A DNA stretch of 64,000 bases from Arthrobacter sp. StoSoilA2 (GCF_019977195.1 NZ_AP024643.1:1550001-1614000); one strand, 5' to 3'. Shown: positions 1 through 9,002, counted from the stretch's first letter. Program-made: numbers and translations. The notes: generated from the letters alone by a model not told the origin.

Positions 1-959
1 GCCTGACGCCAGCCCGGGCCTATCAAGCCGGAGGGGCCGGTGGCAGTCCGGCAATCAAGGCAGGAAGCGTCAAGGCAGCGGACCTCTGCACAATCGCCGA
101 TCGCGAACATGTGCGGCTCGTGGTAGGTGCGGAGATGGTGGTCCACCAGGATCCCAGCGCCGGTCGGAAGGCCACAGCCTTCAGCCAGCTCGATCCGCGG
201 GCGGACTCCACAGGAGAGGACCAGCAGGTCGCCGTCGATCGCCGAGCCGTCTTCCAGCAGCAGCGCAGAGAAGCTTCCGCCGGGGCCAGCGGTTTCCACG
301 CCGGTAGACCTCGCATTGCCGGCCATCCGGACGCCGCCCGCACGAAGGCTGCTCGTCAGGACGGAACCGCTGCCGCGGTCAATGCTGCGGCCCAAAGGGA
401 AGGGGCCGTTGTGGACCACGGTTGCCTGGGCCCCTTCCTCCGCGGCGGCGAGGGCGGTTTCCAGGCCAAGGACGCCACCACCCAGGACCACGACGCGCTT
501 GCCGCCGGCCACAGCTTCGCGGAGTACCGCGGCATCGCGAAGATCGCGCAGGGCAGTGACACCTGGCGGAAGCACGGGGCCAGAAGGATCGGGGTTCAAC
601 CCGGTGAGGTTGGGAATGACGGGCCGGGAGCCGGTGGCAAACACCAGACGGTCGTAGTGTTCATTGGTGCCGTCGGAGAGAATCACCTGCTGGCGTGCGC
701 GGTCAATCCTCTTGACCTTGACACCCAACCGCACGTCAACGCCGTCGGCCTCCAGTTCAACAGCGTCGGCCATTGCCAGGGCTTCAAGAGTGGTCCGTCC
801 GACGCCGAGTTCTGCAACCATGACGCGGTTGTAAGCGGCCTCAGCTTCCTGTCCGACCACCAGAAGTTGCACGAGTCCTGTGCGGACCGCGGGAAGCAGT
901 TCGTCCACCAGTCGCGCAGCAACCGGGCCGAATCCAACAACAACAATGCGCTCGCTCAT
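1..959 (-). CDS. FAD-dependent NAD(P)H nitrite/nitrate reductase subunit (NirB/NasB-like), partial
   Basis: The reading frame is open from an ATG at 959 to the left edge, so the C-terminus lies outside the window (319 codons seen). The protein starts MSERIVVVGFGPVAARLVDE, a Rossmann FAD-binding motif, and has a second dinucleotide motif (VVVLGGGVLGLETALAA) for NAD(P)H and a late FAD-contact motif (MFAIGDCAEV), the plan of pyridine-nucleotide-disulfide reductases and of the N-terminal half of NirB. It overlaps the preceding nitrate reductase gene by four bases (ATGA), so translation is probably coupled. Its likely job is to pass NAD(P)H electrons to nitrite or nitrate reduction in the cytoplasm. 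Whether a siroheme domain follows (true NirB) or it is a stand-alone electron-transfer subunit cannot be seen here. Confidence 0.85.
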   Translation of the reverse strand, partial: MSERIVVVGFGPVAARLVDELLPAVRTGLVQLLVVGQEAEAAYNRVMVAELGVGRTTLEALAMADAVELEADGVDVRLGVKVKRIDRARQQVILSDGTNEHYDRLVFATGSRPVIPNLTGLNPDPSGPVLPPGVTALRDLRDAAVLREAVAGGKRVVVLGGGVLGLETALAAAEEGAQATVVHNGPFPLGRSIDRGSGSVLTSSLRAGGVRMAGNARSTGVETAGPGGSFSALLLEDGSAIDGDLLVLSCGVRPRIELAEGCGLPTGAGILVDHHLRTYHEPHMFAIGDCAEVRCLDASCLDCRTATGPSGLIGPGWRQ

Positions 960-3202
960 GATGCCTCCTTGGCGTGCAGGGGCAGCCCGGATCCGGCAGG
1001 CACAGCGGCTGGAGCCGCTGACACTGTGGTGGACGCTGCCCGCCGGACCCATACCCGGCTGGTCTTGAACTCCGGCATGCCGGAAATGGGATCGGTGACC
1101 GCCTCCGTGAGGCGGTTGGCGTTTTCCTGGCCCGGGAAATGGAACGGCAGGAACACAGTGTCCGGGCGGACCGAATTGCTAAGCTCCGCCCGGCACAGGA
1201 CCTCACCGCGCTGGTTGGTCACGGTTGCGTAATCGCCGTCGGCAATGCCACGCGCCGCTGCCGTGCCAGGGTGAATCAGGAGTTTGGCCTGTGGCTGGGA
1301 AGCCAGCAGCTCGCTCACGCGGCGGGTCTGGGCGCCGGACTGGTAGTGCTCCAGGAGGCGGCCAGTGGCGAGTGCCAGGGAGTCGTCCGCAAACGAACGT
1401 ACAGCCCGCTTGGAGGGGGTAACCGGGACCATCACGGCGCGGCCATCGGCGTGGGCGAATCCGTCAGCGAAGAGGCGCGGCGTTCCCTGGCTGCCCACGG
1501 GGTACGGCCAGTAGGCAGCCTCGCCGCGATCCAGCATGTCGTAGTCGATACCGGAGTAATCAGCCAGACCGCCAGCCGAGGCCAAGCGCAGTTCCTCGAA
1601 CACTGTCTCGGGGTCGTCACTGAACGTGGAGGGTGCTTCCAGCATCCCGGCGAGCCGGGACATGAGCCACAGTTCGTTGCGAACACCCGGGGGAGGGGTG
1701 AGTGCCCGGCGGCGGCGGATCACGCGGCCCTCGAGGTTGGTCAGCGTGCCCTCTTCCTCGGCCCACTGGGTGACGGGGAGAACGAGGTCGGCTTCAACGG
1801 CCGTCTCGGACATGAAGAAGTCGCACACCACCAGGAAGTCCAGGCTGCGAAGTCCCTGGGTCACCGCGTTGGTATCCGGCGCCGAAACCACAACGTTGGC
1901 GCCATGCACGAAAAGGCAACGGACGCCGTCGGGCTGTCCCAGGGACTTAAGAAGCTCGACGGCGGGCAAGCCGGCTCCCGGGATCAGTGACTCGTCGACG
2001 CCCCAGACCTTGGCCACGTGGGCGCGTGCAGCGGGGTCGGTGATCTTGCGGTAGCCGGGGAGTTGATCGGCCTTCTGGCCGTGCTCACGGCCACCCTGGC
2101 CGTTGCCTTGGCCGGTCAGCGTGCCGTAGCCGCTGCGGGCCGAGCCGGGCAGGCCAAGGAGCAGGCTGAGGTTGATGGCTGCGGTTGCGGTGTCAGTTCC
2201 ATCGACGTGCTGTTCCACTCCACGGCCGCTGAGGATATAGCTCCCGCCGTTGCGGGCGCCCTGGGCCAGACGCCGGGCGGTTTCGCGGATGAGGGTGGCC
2301 GGGACGCCGGTGATGGACTGGACGCGCTCGGGCCAGAAGGCGTTGAGGCTGCGAACCACGGCGGCATAGCCCTTGGTGTTTGCCTCGATATAGCTCGTGT
2401 CAGCCAGGCCTTCGTGGACCACAACGTGGCTGATGCCCAAAAGGAGGGCCAAATCTGTGCCGGGCGTTGGCTGCAAATGGATGCCGCCGCCGTCGCCCGT
2501 GAACGCTGCCGTCGCCGAACGGCGCGGATCCACCACGATCAGCCCGCCGGCGTCGCGCGCGCCCTGAAGGTGCTGGACGAACGGAGGCATGGTCTCGGCG
2601 ACGTTGGAGCCGAGCATGAGGATCACGGAAGCGGAGTCCAGGTCAGTGACGGGGAAGGGGAGGCCGCGGTCAACGCCGAAGGCGCGGTTGCCTGCCGCTG
2701 CCGCCGACGACATGCAGAAGCGGCCGTTGTAATCGATGCGTGAGGTGCGCAGTGCCAGCCGGGCGAACTTGCCCAGCATGTACGCCTTCTCGTTGGTGAG
2801 GCCGCCGCCACCGAAAACTCCGACAGCGTCGTTTCCGTACTGCTTCTGGGTGTCCTTCACAGCAGCGGTGACAAGCATGAGGGCCTGGTCCCACGAAATC
2901 GGCCGGTGGACGCCGTCGGATCCTTTGAGCATTGGTTCGGTGACGCGGCCGTTGTGACGCAACAACGACGCCGATGTCCAGCCTTTGCGGCACAGCCCGC
3001 CCCGGTTGGTGGGGAAGTCGCGCCCTGAAACTTCCAGGGGCACGGCAACTTCACCGCGCATCGCGGGTGTGGCAGGGCTTGCCGGTGCTGCCTCGGACGA
3101 GGACGCCGGCGCTGGGCCGCCGGCTGCCGAAGCAGCCGGGGCCAGCGTCATGGCGCACTGGAGCGCGCAGTACGGGCAGTGGGTATCGGCGCCGTTGGGC
3201 AT
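956..3202 (-). CDS. nasC: Assimilatory nitrate reductase catalytic subunit (molybdopterin oxidoreductase)
   Basis: 748 residues. Family role: two-electron reduction of nitrate to nitrite in the cytoplasm, using bis-MGD molybdenum and a 4Fe-4S cluster. The cluster ligands are visible as C9, C12, C16 (CPYCALQC) and C71 (GLCRKGW), with an unusually long Ala/Pro-rich insert of about 30 residues before the fourth Cys. The segment GRFCMSSAAAAGNRAFG carries the Cys expected to bind Mo in NapA/NasC enzymes. The C-terminal molybdopterin-dinucleotide domain follows (LATGRLLEHYQSGAQTRR). There is no Tat signal, in line with an assimilatory cytoplasmic enzyme. The start codon directly abuts the transporter stop (TAGATG) and its own stop overlaps the reductase start downstream, so the three genes form one operon. 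Confidence 0.9.
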   Translation of the reverse strand: MPNGADTHCPYCALQCAMTLAPAASAAGGPAPASSSEAAPASPATPAMRGEVAVPLEVSGRDFPTNRGGLCRKGWTSASLLRHNGRVTEPMLKGSDGVHRPISWDQALMLVTAAVKDTQKQYGNDAVGVFGGGGLTNEKAYMLGKFARLALRTSRIDYNGRFCMSSAAAAGNRAFGVDRGLPFPVTDLDSASVILMLGSNVAETMPPFVQHLQGARDAGGLIVVDPRRSATAAFTGDGGGIHLQPTPGTDLALLLGISHVVVHEGLADTSYIEANTKGYAAVVRSLNAFWPERVQSITGVPATLIRETARRLAQGARNGGSYILSGRGVEQHVDGTDTATAAINLSLLLGLPGSARSGYGTLTGQGNGQGGREHGQKADQLPGYRKITDPAARAHVAKVWGVDESLIPGAGLPAVELLKSLGQPDGVRCLFVHGANVVVSAPDTNAVTQGLRSLDFLVVCDFFMSETAVEADLVLPVTQWAEEEGTLTNLEGRVIRRRRALTPPPGVRNELWLMSRLAGMLEAPSTFSDDPETVFEELRLASAGGLADYSGIDYDMLDRGEAAYWPYPVGSQGTPRLFADGFAHADGRAVMVPVTPSKRAVRSFADDSLALATGRLLEHYQSGAQTRRVSELLASQPQAKLLIHPGTAAARGIADGDYATVTNQRGEVLCRAELSNSVRPDTVFLPFHFPGQENANRLTEAVTDPISGMPEFKTSRVWVRRAASTTVSAAPAAVPAGSGLPLHAKEAS

Positions 3203-4615
3203 CTAGATGTGTCCGATCGTGTTGCGCTTCTGGGCGGGGCGGATGTAGCAGGCCCAGCAGACGGTGAGCATCAGGACGTAGGCTCCAACGAATCCGTAGA
3301 ACGCCGGGGTGTAGGAGCCGCTTGCTGTGTTCGATGCGTTCAGTACCTGGGGGATCACGAATCCGCCGTAGGCACCGATCGCCGAGATCAGGCCCAGTGA
3401 GGAGGAAGCCAACCGTGCCGTGGTGGTGCTTGGGGCACCTGCGCGGGCTGCCCGGCTGGAGGTCGCGAAGATCACCGGGATCATGCGGTACGTTGCACCG
3501 TTACCGAATCCGCTGGCTACGAAGAGCAGCAGGAACAGGGTCAGGAAGAGCCAGAAGTTCTTCAGCGGAAGGGTCCAGATCATGGTCAAGGTGATGACGG
3601 CCATCGAAGCGAACGACGTAATGGTCATCCGGGCGCCGCCCATGCGGTCTGCCATGCGTCCGCCGTAGGGACGTGCAAGGGAACCGACCAGCGGGCCTAG
3701 GAATGCCAGGGACAAGGCCACCGCACCGACGTGGATGGAGGAGAAATCGGGGAAGTAGTCCTTGATCAGTTTCGGGAAGACGCCGGCGAAGCCAATGAAG
3801 GAACCGAACGTGCCGATGTAAAGGAACGCCATGATCCACAGGTGTGGTTCTTTGAGGGCCGCAACGGATCCGGCCACGTCACCCTTGGCGCTGGTGAGGT
3901 TGTTCATGTACTTCCAGGCACCAAAGGCCGCGATCAGGATCAGCGGGATCCAGATAATGCCGGCCATGGGGAGGTTGACCGTTCCAGCTGCGAGCAGGGT
4001 GATGGCGATGGGAACCACAAGCTGGGCGATGGCGGCACCCAGGTTTCCGCCCGCGGCGTTCAGCCCCAGTGCCCAGCCCTTTTCGCGGGCCGGGTAGAAG
4101 AAGGTGATGTTGGCCATCGAGCTGGCGAAGTTGCCTCCGCCGAAGCCAGCGAGGGCTGCAACCAGGAGCATGACACCGAACGGAGTTTCCGGATTGGAAA
4201 CACAGATCGCCAAGCCGCTGGCGGGAATCAGGAGGAGCAGTGCCGAGACGATGGTCCAGTTGCGGCCACCGAACTTCGGCACCATGAAGGTGTAGGGGAT
4301 TCGCAGCGTGGCGCCTACGAGGCTGGGGATGGAGATGAGCCAGAAGATCTGGTTGGTGTCGAACTTGAAACCTGCTGCGGGGAGCTGGACGACAACGATC
4401 GACCAGAGCTGCCATACGACAAAGCCGAGGAATTCGGCGAAGATCGACCAGTACAGATTGCGCTTGGCGATGGACCGGCCTTCGGCTTCCCACTGGCCCT
4501 TGTCCTCGGCATCCCAGTTGGCGATCCAGCGCCCGGGGCGGTGTTCAAGGGTGGGAACGGCGGTAGCAGTGGACTGGGTGGGGGCCAGTTCTTCTGCAGT
4601 GCGGTCAACAGTCAC
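3203..4615 (-). CDS. narK: Nitrate/nitrite MFS transporter (NarK family)
   Basis: 470 residues with about twelve hydrophobic segments, as in the NNP branch of the major facilitator superfamily. Nitrate-signature-like glycine-rich segments are present (ALAGFGGGNFASSMANITFFYP and, in the C-terminal half, SGFGNGATYRMIPVIF), the features that line the anion path in NarK proteins. The start is GTG at 4615, preceded by AAAGGAGG at a good distance. It is the first gene of the nitrate operon and supplies nitrate to the reductase encoded directly downstream. Import rather than nitrite export is inferred from the assimilatory context. Confidence 0.88.
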   Translation of the reverse strand: MTVDRTAEELAPTQSTATAVPTLEHRPGRWIANWDAEDKGQWEAEGRSIAKRNLYWSIFAEFLGFVVWQLWSIVVVQLPAAGFKFDTNQIFWLISIPSLVGATLRIPYTFMVPKFGGRNWTIVSALLLLIPASGLAICVSNPETPFGVMLLVAALAGFGGGNFASSMANITFFYPAREKGWALGLNAAGGNLGAAIAQLVVPIAITLLAAGTVNLPMAGIIWIPLILIAAFGAWKYMNNLTSAKGDVAGSVAALKEPHLWIMAFLYIGTFGSFIGFAGVFPKLIKDYFPDFSSIHVGAVALSLAFLGPLVGSLARPYGGRMADRMGGARMTITSFASMAVITLTMIWTLPLKNFWLFLTLFLLLFVASGFGNGATYRMIPVIFATSSRAARAGAPSTTTARLASSSLGLISAIGAYGGFVIPQVLNASNTASGSYTPAFYGFVGAYVLMLTVCWACYIRPAQKRNTIGHI

Positions 4616-4684
4616 GGAGTGCCTCCTTTGGGGGACGTTGTTCTTCCAAGGTAGGTTTCACGCGTTTCGCGGACCGTCGCCCTT

Positions 4685-4702
4685 TGTAAACGTGCTGTGA
4701 CA
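4685..4702. promoter_or_regulatory. Imperfect inverted repeat upstream of nitrate operon
   Basis: TGTAA, eight bases, then TGACA form an imperfect dyad 70-90 bp before the narK start. The spacing suits a dimeric regulator of the nitrate operon. I do not recognise a canonical GlnR site, and the assignment is weak. Confidence 0.25.
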
Positions 4703-4783
4703 TTTCCCTATCGGCGGGGTCACCAGCGCGTGAGGCAATGGTGAGGTAGTGTGGCCCGGACCACAGTGTGAGACTTTTCGACT

Positions 4784-4821
4784 AGTCCGCATAGTGGACT
4801 TAGTTGTCCAGTCAATGGACT
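4784..4821. promoter_or_regulatory. Tandem operator GTCC-N7-GGAC (two copies) before the MHS transporter
   Basis: Two inverted repeats, AGTCC-N7-GGACT at 4784-4800 and GTCC-N7-GGAC at 4806-4820, have starts 21 bp apart, about two helical turns. They lie roughly 90-125 bp before the transporter start. A possible -35 (TTGTCC, 4804-4809) falls inside the second copy, which would make this a repressor site. A further AT-rich dyad (ATTATT...AATAAT) follows near 4831-4851. No regulator gene is adjacent. Confidence 0.5.
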
Positions 4822-4908
4822 GCGGGAACTATTATTGAACTCTCGAATAATCCTTCGCCGGGCAGGCTCCCAGGGCCATCGGCCGGTGTGAACGAAAGCT
4901 GCTACTAC

Positions 4909-6318
4909 ATGTCTTCGACTGCTACGTCCAAGGAAGGCGAGTACACCAAGCCAGTGAACTCGCGGGGCAAAGTGATCTTCGCCAGCCTGATCGGCACGAC
5001 GATCGAGTTCTACGACTTCTACGCCTATGCCACTGCGTCAGTGCTCGTCTTCCCCAAGCTCTTCTTCCCCGACGCCACTGACATCAATGCGCTGCTCAGT
5101 GCGTTCGCCATCTTCGGTGTTGCCTTCTTCGCCCGTCCCATCGGCGCCGTCGTCTTTGGCCACTTTGGTGACAAGATCGGCCGCAAGGGCACCCTGGTTG
5201 CCTCGCTGTTGACCATGGGCATCGCAACGTTCCTGATCGGACTCCTGCCCACGGCATCCATGCAGGGGTGGGCGATCCTGGCCCCGATCATGTTGGTAAT
5301 CCTGCGCTTCTTCCAGGGCCTGGCTTTGGGTGGTGAATGGTCCGGTGCAGCTTTGCTGGCAACCGAGAATGCCCCCGAGGGCAAGCGTGCCATCTATGGA
5401 ACGTTCCCGCAGCTGGGTGCCCCTATTGGCTTCATCATCGCCAACGTGATCTTCATCTGGATGAACGTTGCCCTGTCGGCCGAAGAATTCCTCGCTTGGG
5501 GTTGGCGTGTTCCGTTCATCCTTAGCGCAGTCCTGGTCATTGTGGGCCTCTACGTTCGCCTGAAGCTGGTGGAGAGCGTGTCCTTCACCAAGGTGATCGA
5601 ACAGGAAAAGGTTCAGAAGCTGCCCCTTGCCGCGACCCTCAAGAGCCACTGGCGTCCGGTCCTGGCCGGCACTTTCATCATGTTCGCCACCTACGTGCTC
5701 TTCTACATCATGACCACGTTCACGCTGTCCTACGGCACCAAGCCAACCCTGGCCGGCGCCCAGGCCGCGGCCGAAAAGGCCGGCAAGCCCATGACGGCGG
5801 ACCAGATTGCGGCGTTTGTTCCCGGTCTGGGCATCACCCGGTCCGACTTCCTCTGGATGCTGATCATCGGCGTCGTGTTCTTTGGTATCTTCACCGTGGT
5901 TTCCGGACCTCTGGCCGAGAAGTGGGGGCGCCGCAAGTTCCTGCTCGGCGTCACCGCCGGCATCTTCGTATTCGGTGCGCTGTGGTTCACCATGTTTGGC
6001 CCCGGCCAGGCAGCAGCCATGGTTGGCCTCATTGTGGGCTTCACCCTCATGGGCCTGACGTTCGGCCCCATGGCAGCCATCCTGCCCGAGCTGTTCCCGG
6101 CCAACGTCCGTTACACCGGTTCTGCTGTGGCGTACAACCTGTCGTCCATGATCGGAGCGGCCCCCGCCTCGTTCGTCGCCATCGCTCTCTGGTCGGCAGC
6201 CAACGGCAGCACCTGGCTGGTGGGCGTGTACATGGCCATCGCCGCCGTAGTCACTTTCGTGGCGCTCTGGTTCACCCGCGAAACCAAGGACATGGACTAC
6301 GAGAACAACGTCGCCTGA
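4909..6318 (+). CDS. MFS transporter, metabolite:H+ symporter (MHS) family
   Basis: 469 residues from the ATG at 4909. A TTG 105 bases upstream is also in frame, but its N-terminal extension is low in hydrophobic or conserved character. The N-terminus (VIFASLIGTTIEFYDFYAYA) is the signature first helix of the MHS family (ProP, ShiA, KgtP relatives). The conserved FGHFGDKIGRKGTL loop between helices 2 and 3 is present, as is FFQGLALGGEWSGAALLATE, typical of the same family. Substrates of this family are organic acids and osmolytes. A hydrophilic insert of about 35 residues near residue 285 (LAGAQAAAEKAGKPMTADQ) lies between helices. It stands alone, bounded by its own operator upstream and a strong hairpin terminator downstream. 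The substrate cannot be read from sequence. Confidence 0.88.
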   Translation: MSSTATSKEGEYTKPVNSRGKVIFASLIGTTIEFYDFYAYATASVLVFPKLFFPDATDINALLSAFAIFGVAFFARPIGAVVFGHFGDKIGRKGTLVASLLTMGIATFLIGLLPTASMQGWAILAPIMLVILRFFQGLALGGEWSGAALLATENAPEGKRAIYGTFPQLGAPIGFIIANVIFIWMNVALSAEEFLAWGWRVPFILSAVLVIVGLYVRLKLVESVSFTKVIEQEKVQKLPLAATLKSHWRPVLAGTFIMFATYVLFYIMTTFTLSYGTKPTLAGAQAAAEKAGKPMTADQIAAFVPGLGITRSDFLWMLIIGVVFFGIFTVVSGPLAEKWGRRKFLLGVTAGIFVFGALWFTMFGPGQAAAMVGLIVGFTLMGLTFGPMAAILPELFPANVRYTGSAVAYNLSSMIGAAPASFVAIALWSAANGSTWLVGVYMAIAAVVTFVALWFTRETKDMDYENNVA

Positions 6319-6329
6319 CCTTGGGGACA

Positions 6330-6377
6330 TTAACGACGTCGGCCCCGCACCGGAAGGTGCGGGGCCGACGTCGTTAA
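6330..6377. terminator. Bidirectional intrinsic terminator
   Basis: A perfect 22-bp inverted repeat (6330-6351 and 6356-6377) with a GGAA tetraloop lies between the convergent MHS transporter and accA genes. The stem begins TTAACGACGTCGG, giving A/T-rich flanks on both strands, so it can serve both genes. Confidence 0.9.
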
Positions 6378-6381
6378 GCTG

Positions 6382-6410
6382 GCTTAGTCCTCGAAGCTCG
6401 CTTAGTCCTC
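6382..6410. repeat. 18-bp-spaced duplication of the accA 3' end
   Basis: GCTTAGTCCTC occurs at 6382-6392 and again at 6400-6410. On the minus strand this duplicates the last codons and stop of accA (Glu-Asp-stop) in the same frame, leaving a second 'E-D-stop' just behind the real one. It looks like a recent short tandem duplication. Confidence 0.7.
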
Positions 6411-8216
6411 AATCGTGGCGATGACAGCGCCTGCAGCGACCGTCTCACCGGCGCTGGCTGCGAGGCCACGAACTGTGCCGGACTTATGGGCCGTCAATGG
6501 CTGCTCCATCTTCATGGCTTCCAGGACAACGATCAGATCGCCCTCGGCCACGACGTCGCCGTCGGCAGCTGCGACCTTGACGATGGTGCCCTGCATCGGC
6601 GAGGTCAGTGCATCCCCGCCGGCGGCAGCGGCTGCAGCGCCTGCCGAGCGGGAACGCTTCTTGGACTTGCCCGATTTGGTGCCCGAGCCGCTGGAAACAG
6701 CGGCGACGCTGGCGCCCAAGCCGGACGGCAGAACGACCTCAAGCCGCTTGCCGCCAACCTCGACGACGACGCGCTGGCGCTCACCGGCGTCGGGCGTTTC
6801 CGCACCTGCGCCGCTGGCCGTCCAAGCGGGGATGTTGTTAACGAACTCGGTCTCGATCCAGCGGGTGTGGACCTTGAACGGGCCATCTGCCGGTGCGAAG
6901 TCGGGATCGGTGACCACTGCGAGGTCGAAGGGGATGACGGTGGGAATGCCTTCCACCACCATCTCCTCGAGGGCACGGCGCGAGCGCTGGAGGGCTTGTT
7001 CGCGGGTGGCGCCGGTGACGATCAGCTTGGACAGCATGGAGTCGAAGTTGCCGCTGATGACGTCGCCCTGCTCAATGCCGGAGTCCACGCGGATGCCCGG
7101 GCCAGTGGGGTTCTTCAACGTGCTGACCGTGCCGGGCGCGGGCATGAAGTTGCGGCCGGGGTCTTCGCCGGTGATGCGGAACTCGAAGGAGTGGCCGCGG
7201 ACCTCGGGGTCCTCGTAGCCAAGTACTTCGCCGCGCGCAATGCGGAATTGTTCGCGTACGAGGTCGATGCCCGTAACTTCCTCGGAAACACAGTGCTCCA
7301 CCTGGAGGCGGGTGTTGACCTCGAGGAAGGAGATGGTGCCGTCCTGGCCCACGAGGAACTCGCAGGTTCCGGCGCCGAGGTAGTTGGCTTCTTTCAGTAT
7401 GGCTTTGGAAGATTCGTAGAGCCGCTTGTTCTGCTCCTCGCTCAGGTAGGGAGCCGGGGCTTCCTCGACGAGTTTCTGGTTGCGGCGTTGCAGTGAGCAG
7501 TCGCGGGTGGAGACAACCACAACGTTGCCGTAAGCATCCGCCAGGCACTGCGTCTCGACGTGGCGCGGGGCGTCCAGGAAGCGCTCGATAAAGCATTCGC
7601 CGCGGCCGAAAGCTGCAATGGCCTCACGGACTGCGGATTCGTACAGCTCAGGAATCTCTTCCATGGTGCGGGCAACCTTGATGCCGCGTCCGCCACCGCC
7701 AAACGCAGCCTTAATGGCGATGGGCAGGCCGAATTCCTCGGCAAACTTCAGGATCTCATCCGCGTCCTGGACGGGGTCGGCGGTGCCGGGAACCAACGGG
7801 GCGCCCACCTTTTCGGCGATGTGGCGCGCCTGCACCTTGTCGCCCAAGGCGGAGATTGCCTCGGGGGAGGGACCGATCCAGGTGATGCCGGCCTCGATCA
7901 CTTTGGCAGCGAACTCTGCGTTTTCGGCGAGGAAACCGTACCCAGGGTGGATCCCATCAGCGCCGGCTTGCTTGGCGACGTCAATGATCTTGTCCATGAC
8001 CAGGTACGACTCAGCTGCGGTGTTGCCGCCAAGGGCATACGCTTCGTCGGCGAGGCGGACATGCAGGGCGTCACGGTCCGGGTCTGCGTAGACGGCTACG
8101 GAGGCGATGCCTTCGTCCCGGGCGGCTCGGATGATGCGGACCGCGATTTCGCCGCGGTTGGCAATCAAGACCTTGGTAAGAGGGCTGGAAATGGGCTGCG
8201 CCGGGTTAGCTGACAA
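6402..8216 (-). CDS. accA3: Acyl-CoA carboxylase alpha subunit (biotin carboxylase + BCCP)
   Basis: 604 residues from a TTG start at 8216, chosen because AAGGAG sits eight bases before it and homology begins right after (LTKVLIANRGEIAVRIIRA). Order: biotin carboxylase N-domain, ATP-grasp domain with glycine loop (KAAFGGGGRGIKV) and biotin-carboxylase signature (FLEVNTRLQVEH), C-domain, a linker rich in Lys/Ser/Ala, then a biotinyl domain with EAMKMEQP, where Lys569 should carry biotin. It carboxylates biotin using ATP and bicarbonate and feeds one or more AccD-type carboxyltransferases, including the one at 18717-20300, to make malonyl-CoA or methylmalonyl-CoA. The ligase that biotinylates it (birA) is in the same window. 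An operator shared with accD lies about 95 bp upstream. Confidence 0.93.
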   Translation of the reverse strand: MSANPAQPISSPLTKVLIANRGEIAVRIIRAARDEGIASVAVYADPDRDALHVRLADEAYALGGNTAAESYLVMDKIIDVAKQAGADGIHPGYGFLAENAEFAAKVIEAGITWIGPSPEAISALGDKVQARHIAEKVGAPLVPGTADPVQDADEILKFAEEFGLPIAIKAAFGGGGRGIKVARTMEEIPELYESAVREAIAAFGRGECFIERFLDAPRHVETQCLADAYGNVVVVSTRDCSLQRRNQKLVEEAPAPYLSEEQNKRLYESSKAILKEANYLGAGTCEFLVGQDGTISFLEVNTRLQVEHCVSEEVTGIDLVREQFRIARGEVLGYEDPEVRGHSFEFRITGEDPGRNFMPAPGTVSTLKNPTGPGIRVDSGIEQGDVISGNFDSMLSKLIVTGATREQALQRSRRALEEMVVEGIPTVIPFDLAVVTDPDFAPADGPFKVHTRWIETEFVNNIPAWTASGAGAETPDAGERQRVVVEVGGKRLEVVLPSGLGASVAAVSSGSGTKSGKSKKRSRSAGAAAAAAGGDALTSPMQGTIVKVAAADGDVVAEGDLIVVLEAMKMEQPLTAHKSGTVRGLAASAGETVAAGAVIATIED

Positions 8217-8308
8217 GTTGTTGACTCCTTCTGTCCTTGAGGAGCCTAGCGTGATTGTGAGGGTTCCGCCCATATTGATGGGGGATTCCGTGTGTGAGGA
8301 GATGTTCC

Positions 8309-8327
8309 TTTGTAGGGTTGCTACAAA
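8309..8327. promoter_or_regulatory. Operator shared by accA and accD (copy 1)
   Basis: On the minus strand it reads TTTGTAGCAACCCTACAAA, with TGTAG/CTACA arms and a 5-bp centre. A near-identical copy lies at 20432-20447 before accD, conserved also in the non-palindromic centre (AACCC). A FasR-like lipid regulator is a reasonable guess by analogy with corynebacterial control of accBC and accD1, but the regulator is not identified here. Confidence 0.6.
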
Positions 8328-8333
8328 TCGCTT

Positions 8334-8990
8334 CTACTGGTGCGCGTCCCACAGTTCGGTGATTCCAACGTTCGCGTGGACCAGCAGTTCGCGCAGGGTA
8401 GAGATGGAAAGCCCGACGACGGCGTGCGGGTCGCCGTCCACCTTGCGGATAAATGCGCCGCCCAGGCCGTCGATGGTGAACGAGCCCGCGCAGTGCAGCG
8501 GTTCTCCGGTGGCAATGTAGGCGTCGATGTCGTCCGCCGTCATCTCAACGAAGTGAACCTCGGCACTCGACACAGAGCCGACCGTCGCTCCCGTTCCGTC
8601 CGCGGGCTCGTTCTCGTCCACGTCGGCTGCGGTGTCCCGGCAATCAACAAGCCAGTGACCCGTGTGCAGCACACCCTTGGAGCCGCTCATGCGCAGCATC
8701 CGCTCGCGGGCGACCTCCGCCGTGTAGGGCTTGCCGTGGGACTCGCCGTCGAACTCGAAAACCGAATCGCAGCCGATCACCAGGGCGCCCTCGGCCTCGG
8801 GTAGCGCGGCCACGGCTTCAGCCTTTGCCCGGGCCAGGAGCAGCGCAGTGTCGTGCGCGTCCGTGACGCCGTAGTGCGCCTGCACCGCGTCCTCATCCAC
8901 GTCCGAGACGAGGATGTCGTGCTGGATTCCCGCTTCCCTCAGCAACTTGGTGCGGGCAGGGGATTGCGAGGCAAGGATCAATCGGGTCAC
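8334..8990 (-). CDS. maf: Maf family nucleotide pyrophosphatase
   Basis: 218 residues from a GTG at 8990. The N-terminus (LILASQSPARTKLLREAGI) is the Maf signature loop that binds the nucleotide phosphate, and GALVIGCDSVFEFDG contains the catalytic Asp region. Maf proteins hydrolyse non-canonical or modified nucleoside triphosphates in the cytoplasm and have been linked to septum control. A low-complexity insert around residue 120 (TAADVDENEPADGTGATVG) is longer than in most homologues. It sits upstream of accA on the same strand, as maf sits near accA3 in mycobacteria. The start has a TAGGCT hexamer exactly six bases upstream and no Shine-Dalgarno sequence, so the mRNA is probably leaderless. 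Confidence 0.9.
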   Translation of the reverse strand: MTRLILASQSPARTKLLREAGIQHDILVSDVDEDAVQAHYGVTDAHDTALLLARAKAEAVAALPEAEGALVIGCDSVFEFDGESHGKPYTAEVARERMLRMSGSKGVLHTGHWLVDCRDTAADVDENEPADGTGATVGSVSSAEVHFVEMTADDIDAYIATGEPLHCAGSFTIDGLGGAFIRKVDGDPHAVVGLSISTLRELLVHANVGITELWDAHQ

Positions 8991-8996
8991 CGTCCC

Positions 8997-9002
8997 AGCC
9001 TA
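8997..9002 (-). promoter_or_regulatory. Leaderless -10 element of maf
   Basis: TAGGCT on the minus strand, six bases before the GTG start at 8990. Confidence 0.55.

Noticed and set aside
4804..4908. TTG start for the MHS transporter
   Set aside because: It lies inside the second operator copy and would add 35 residues that interrupt the normal short N-terminus of this family.
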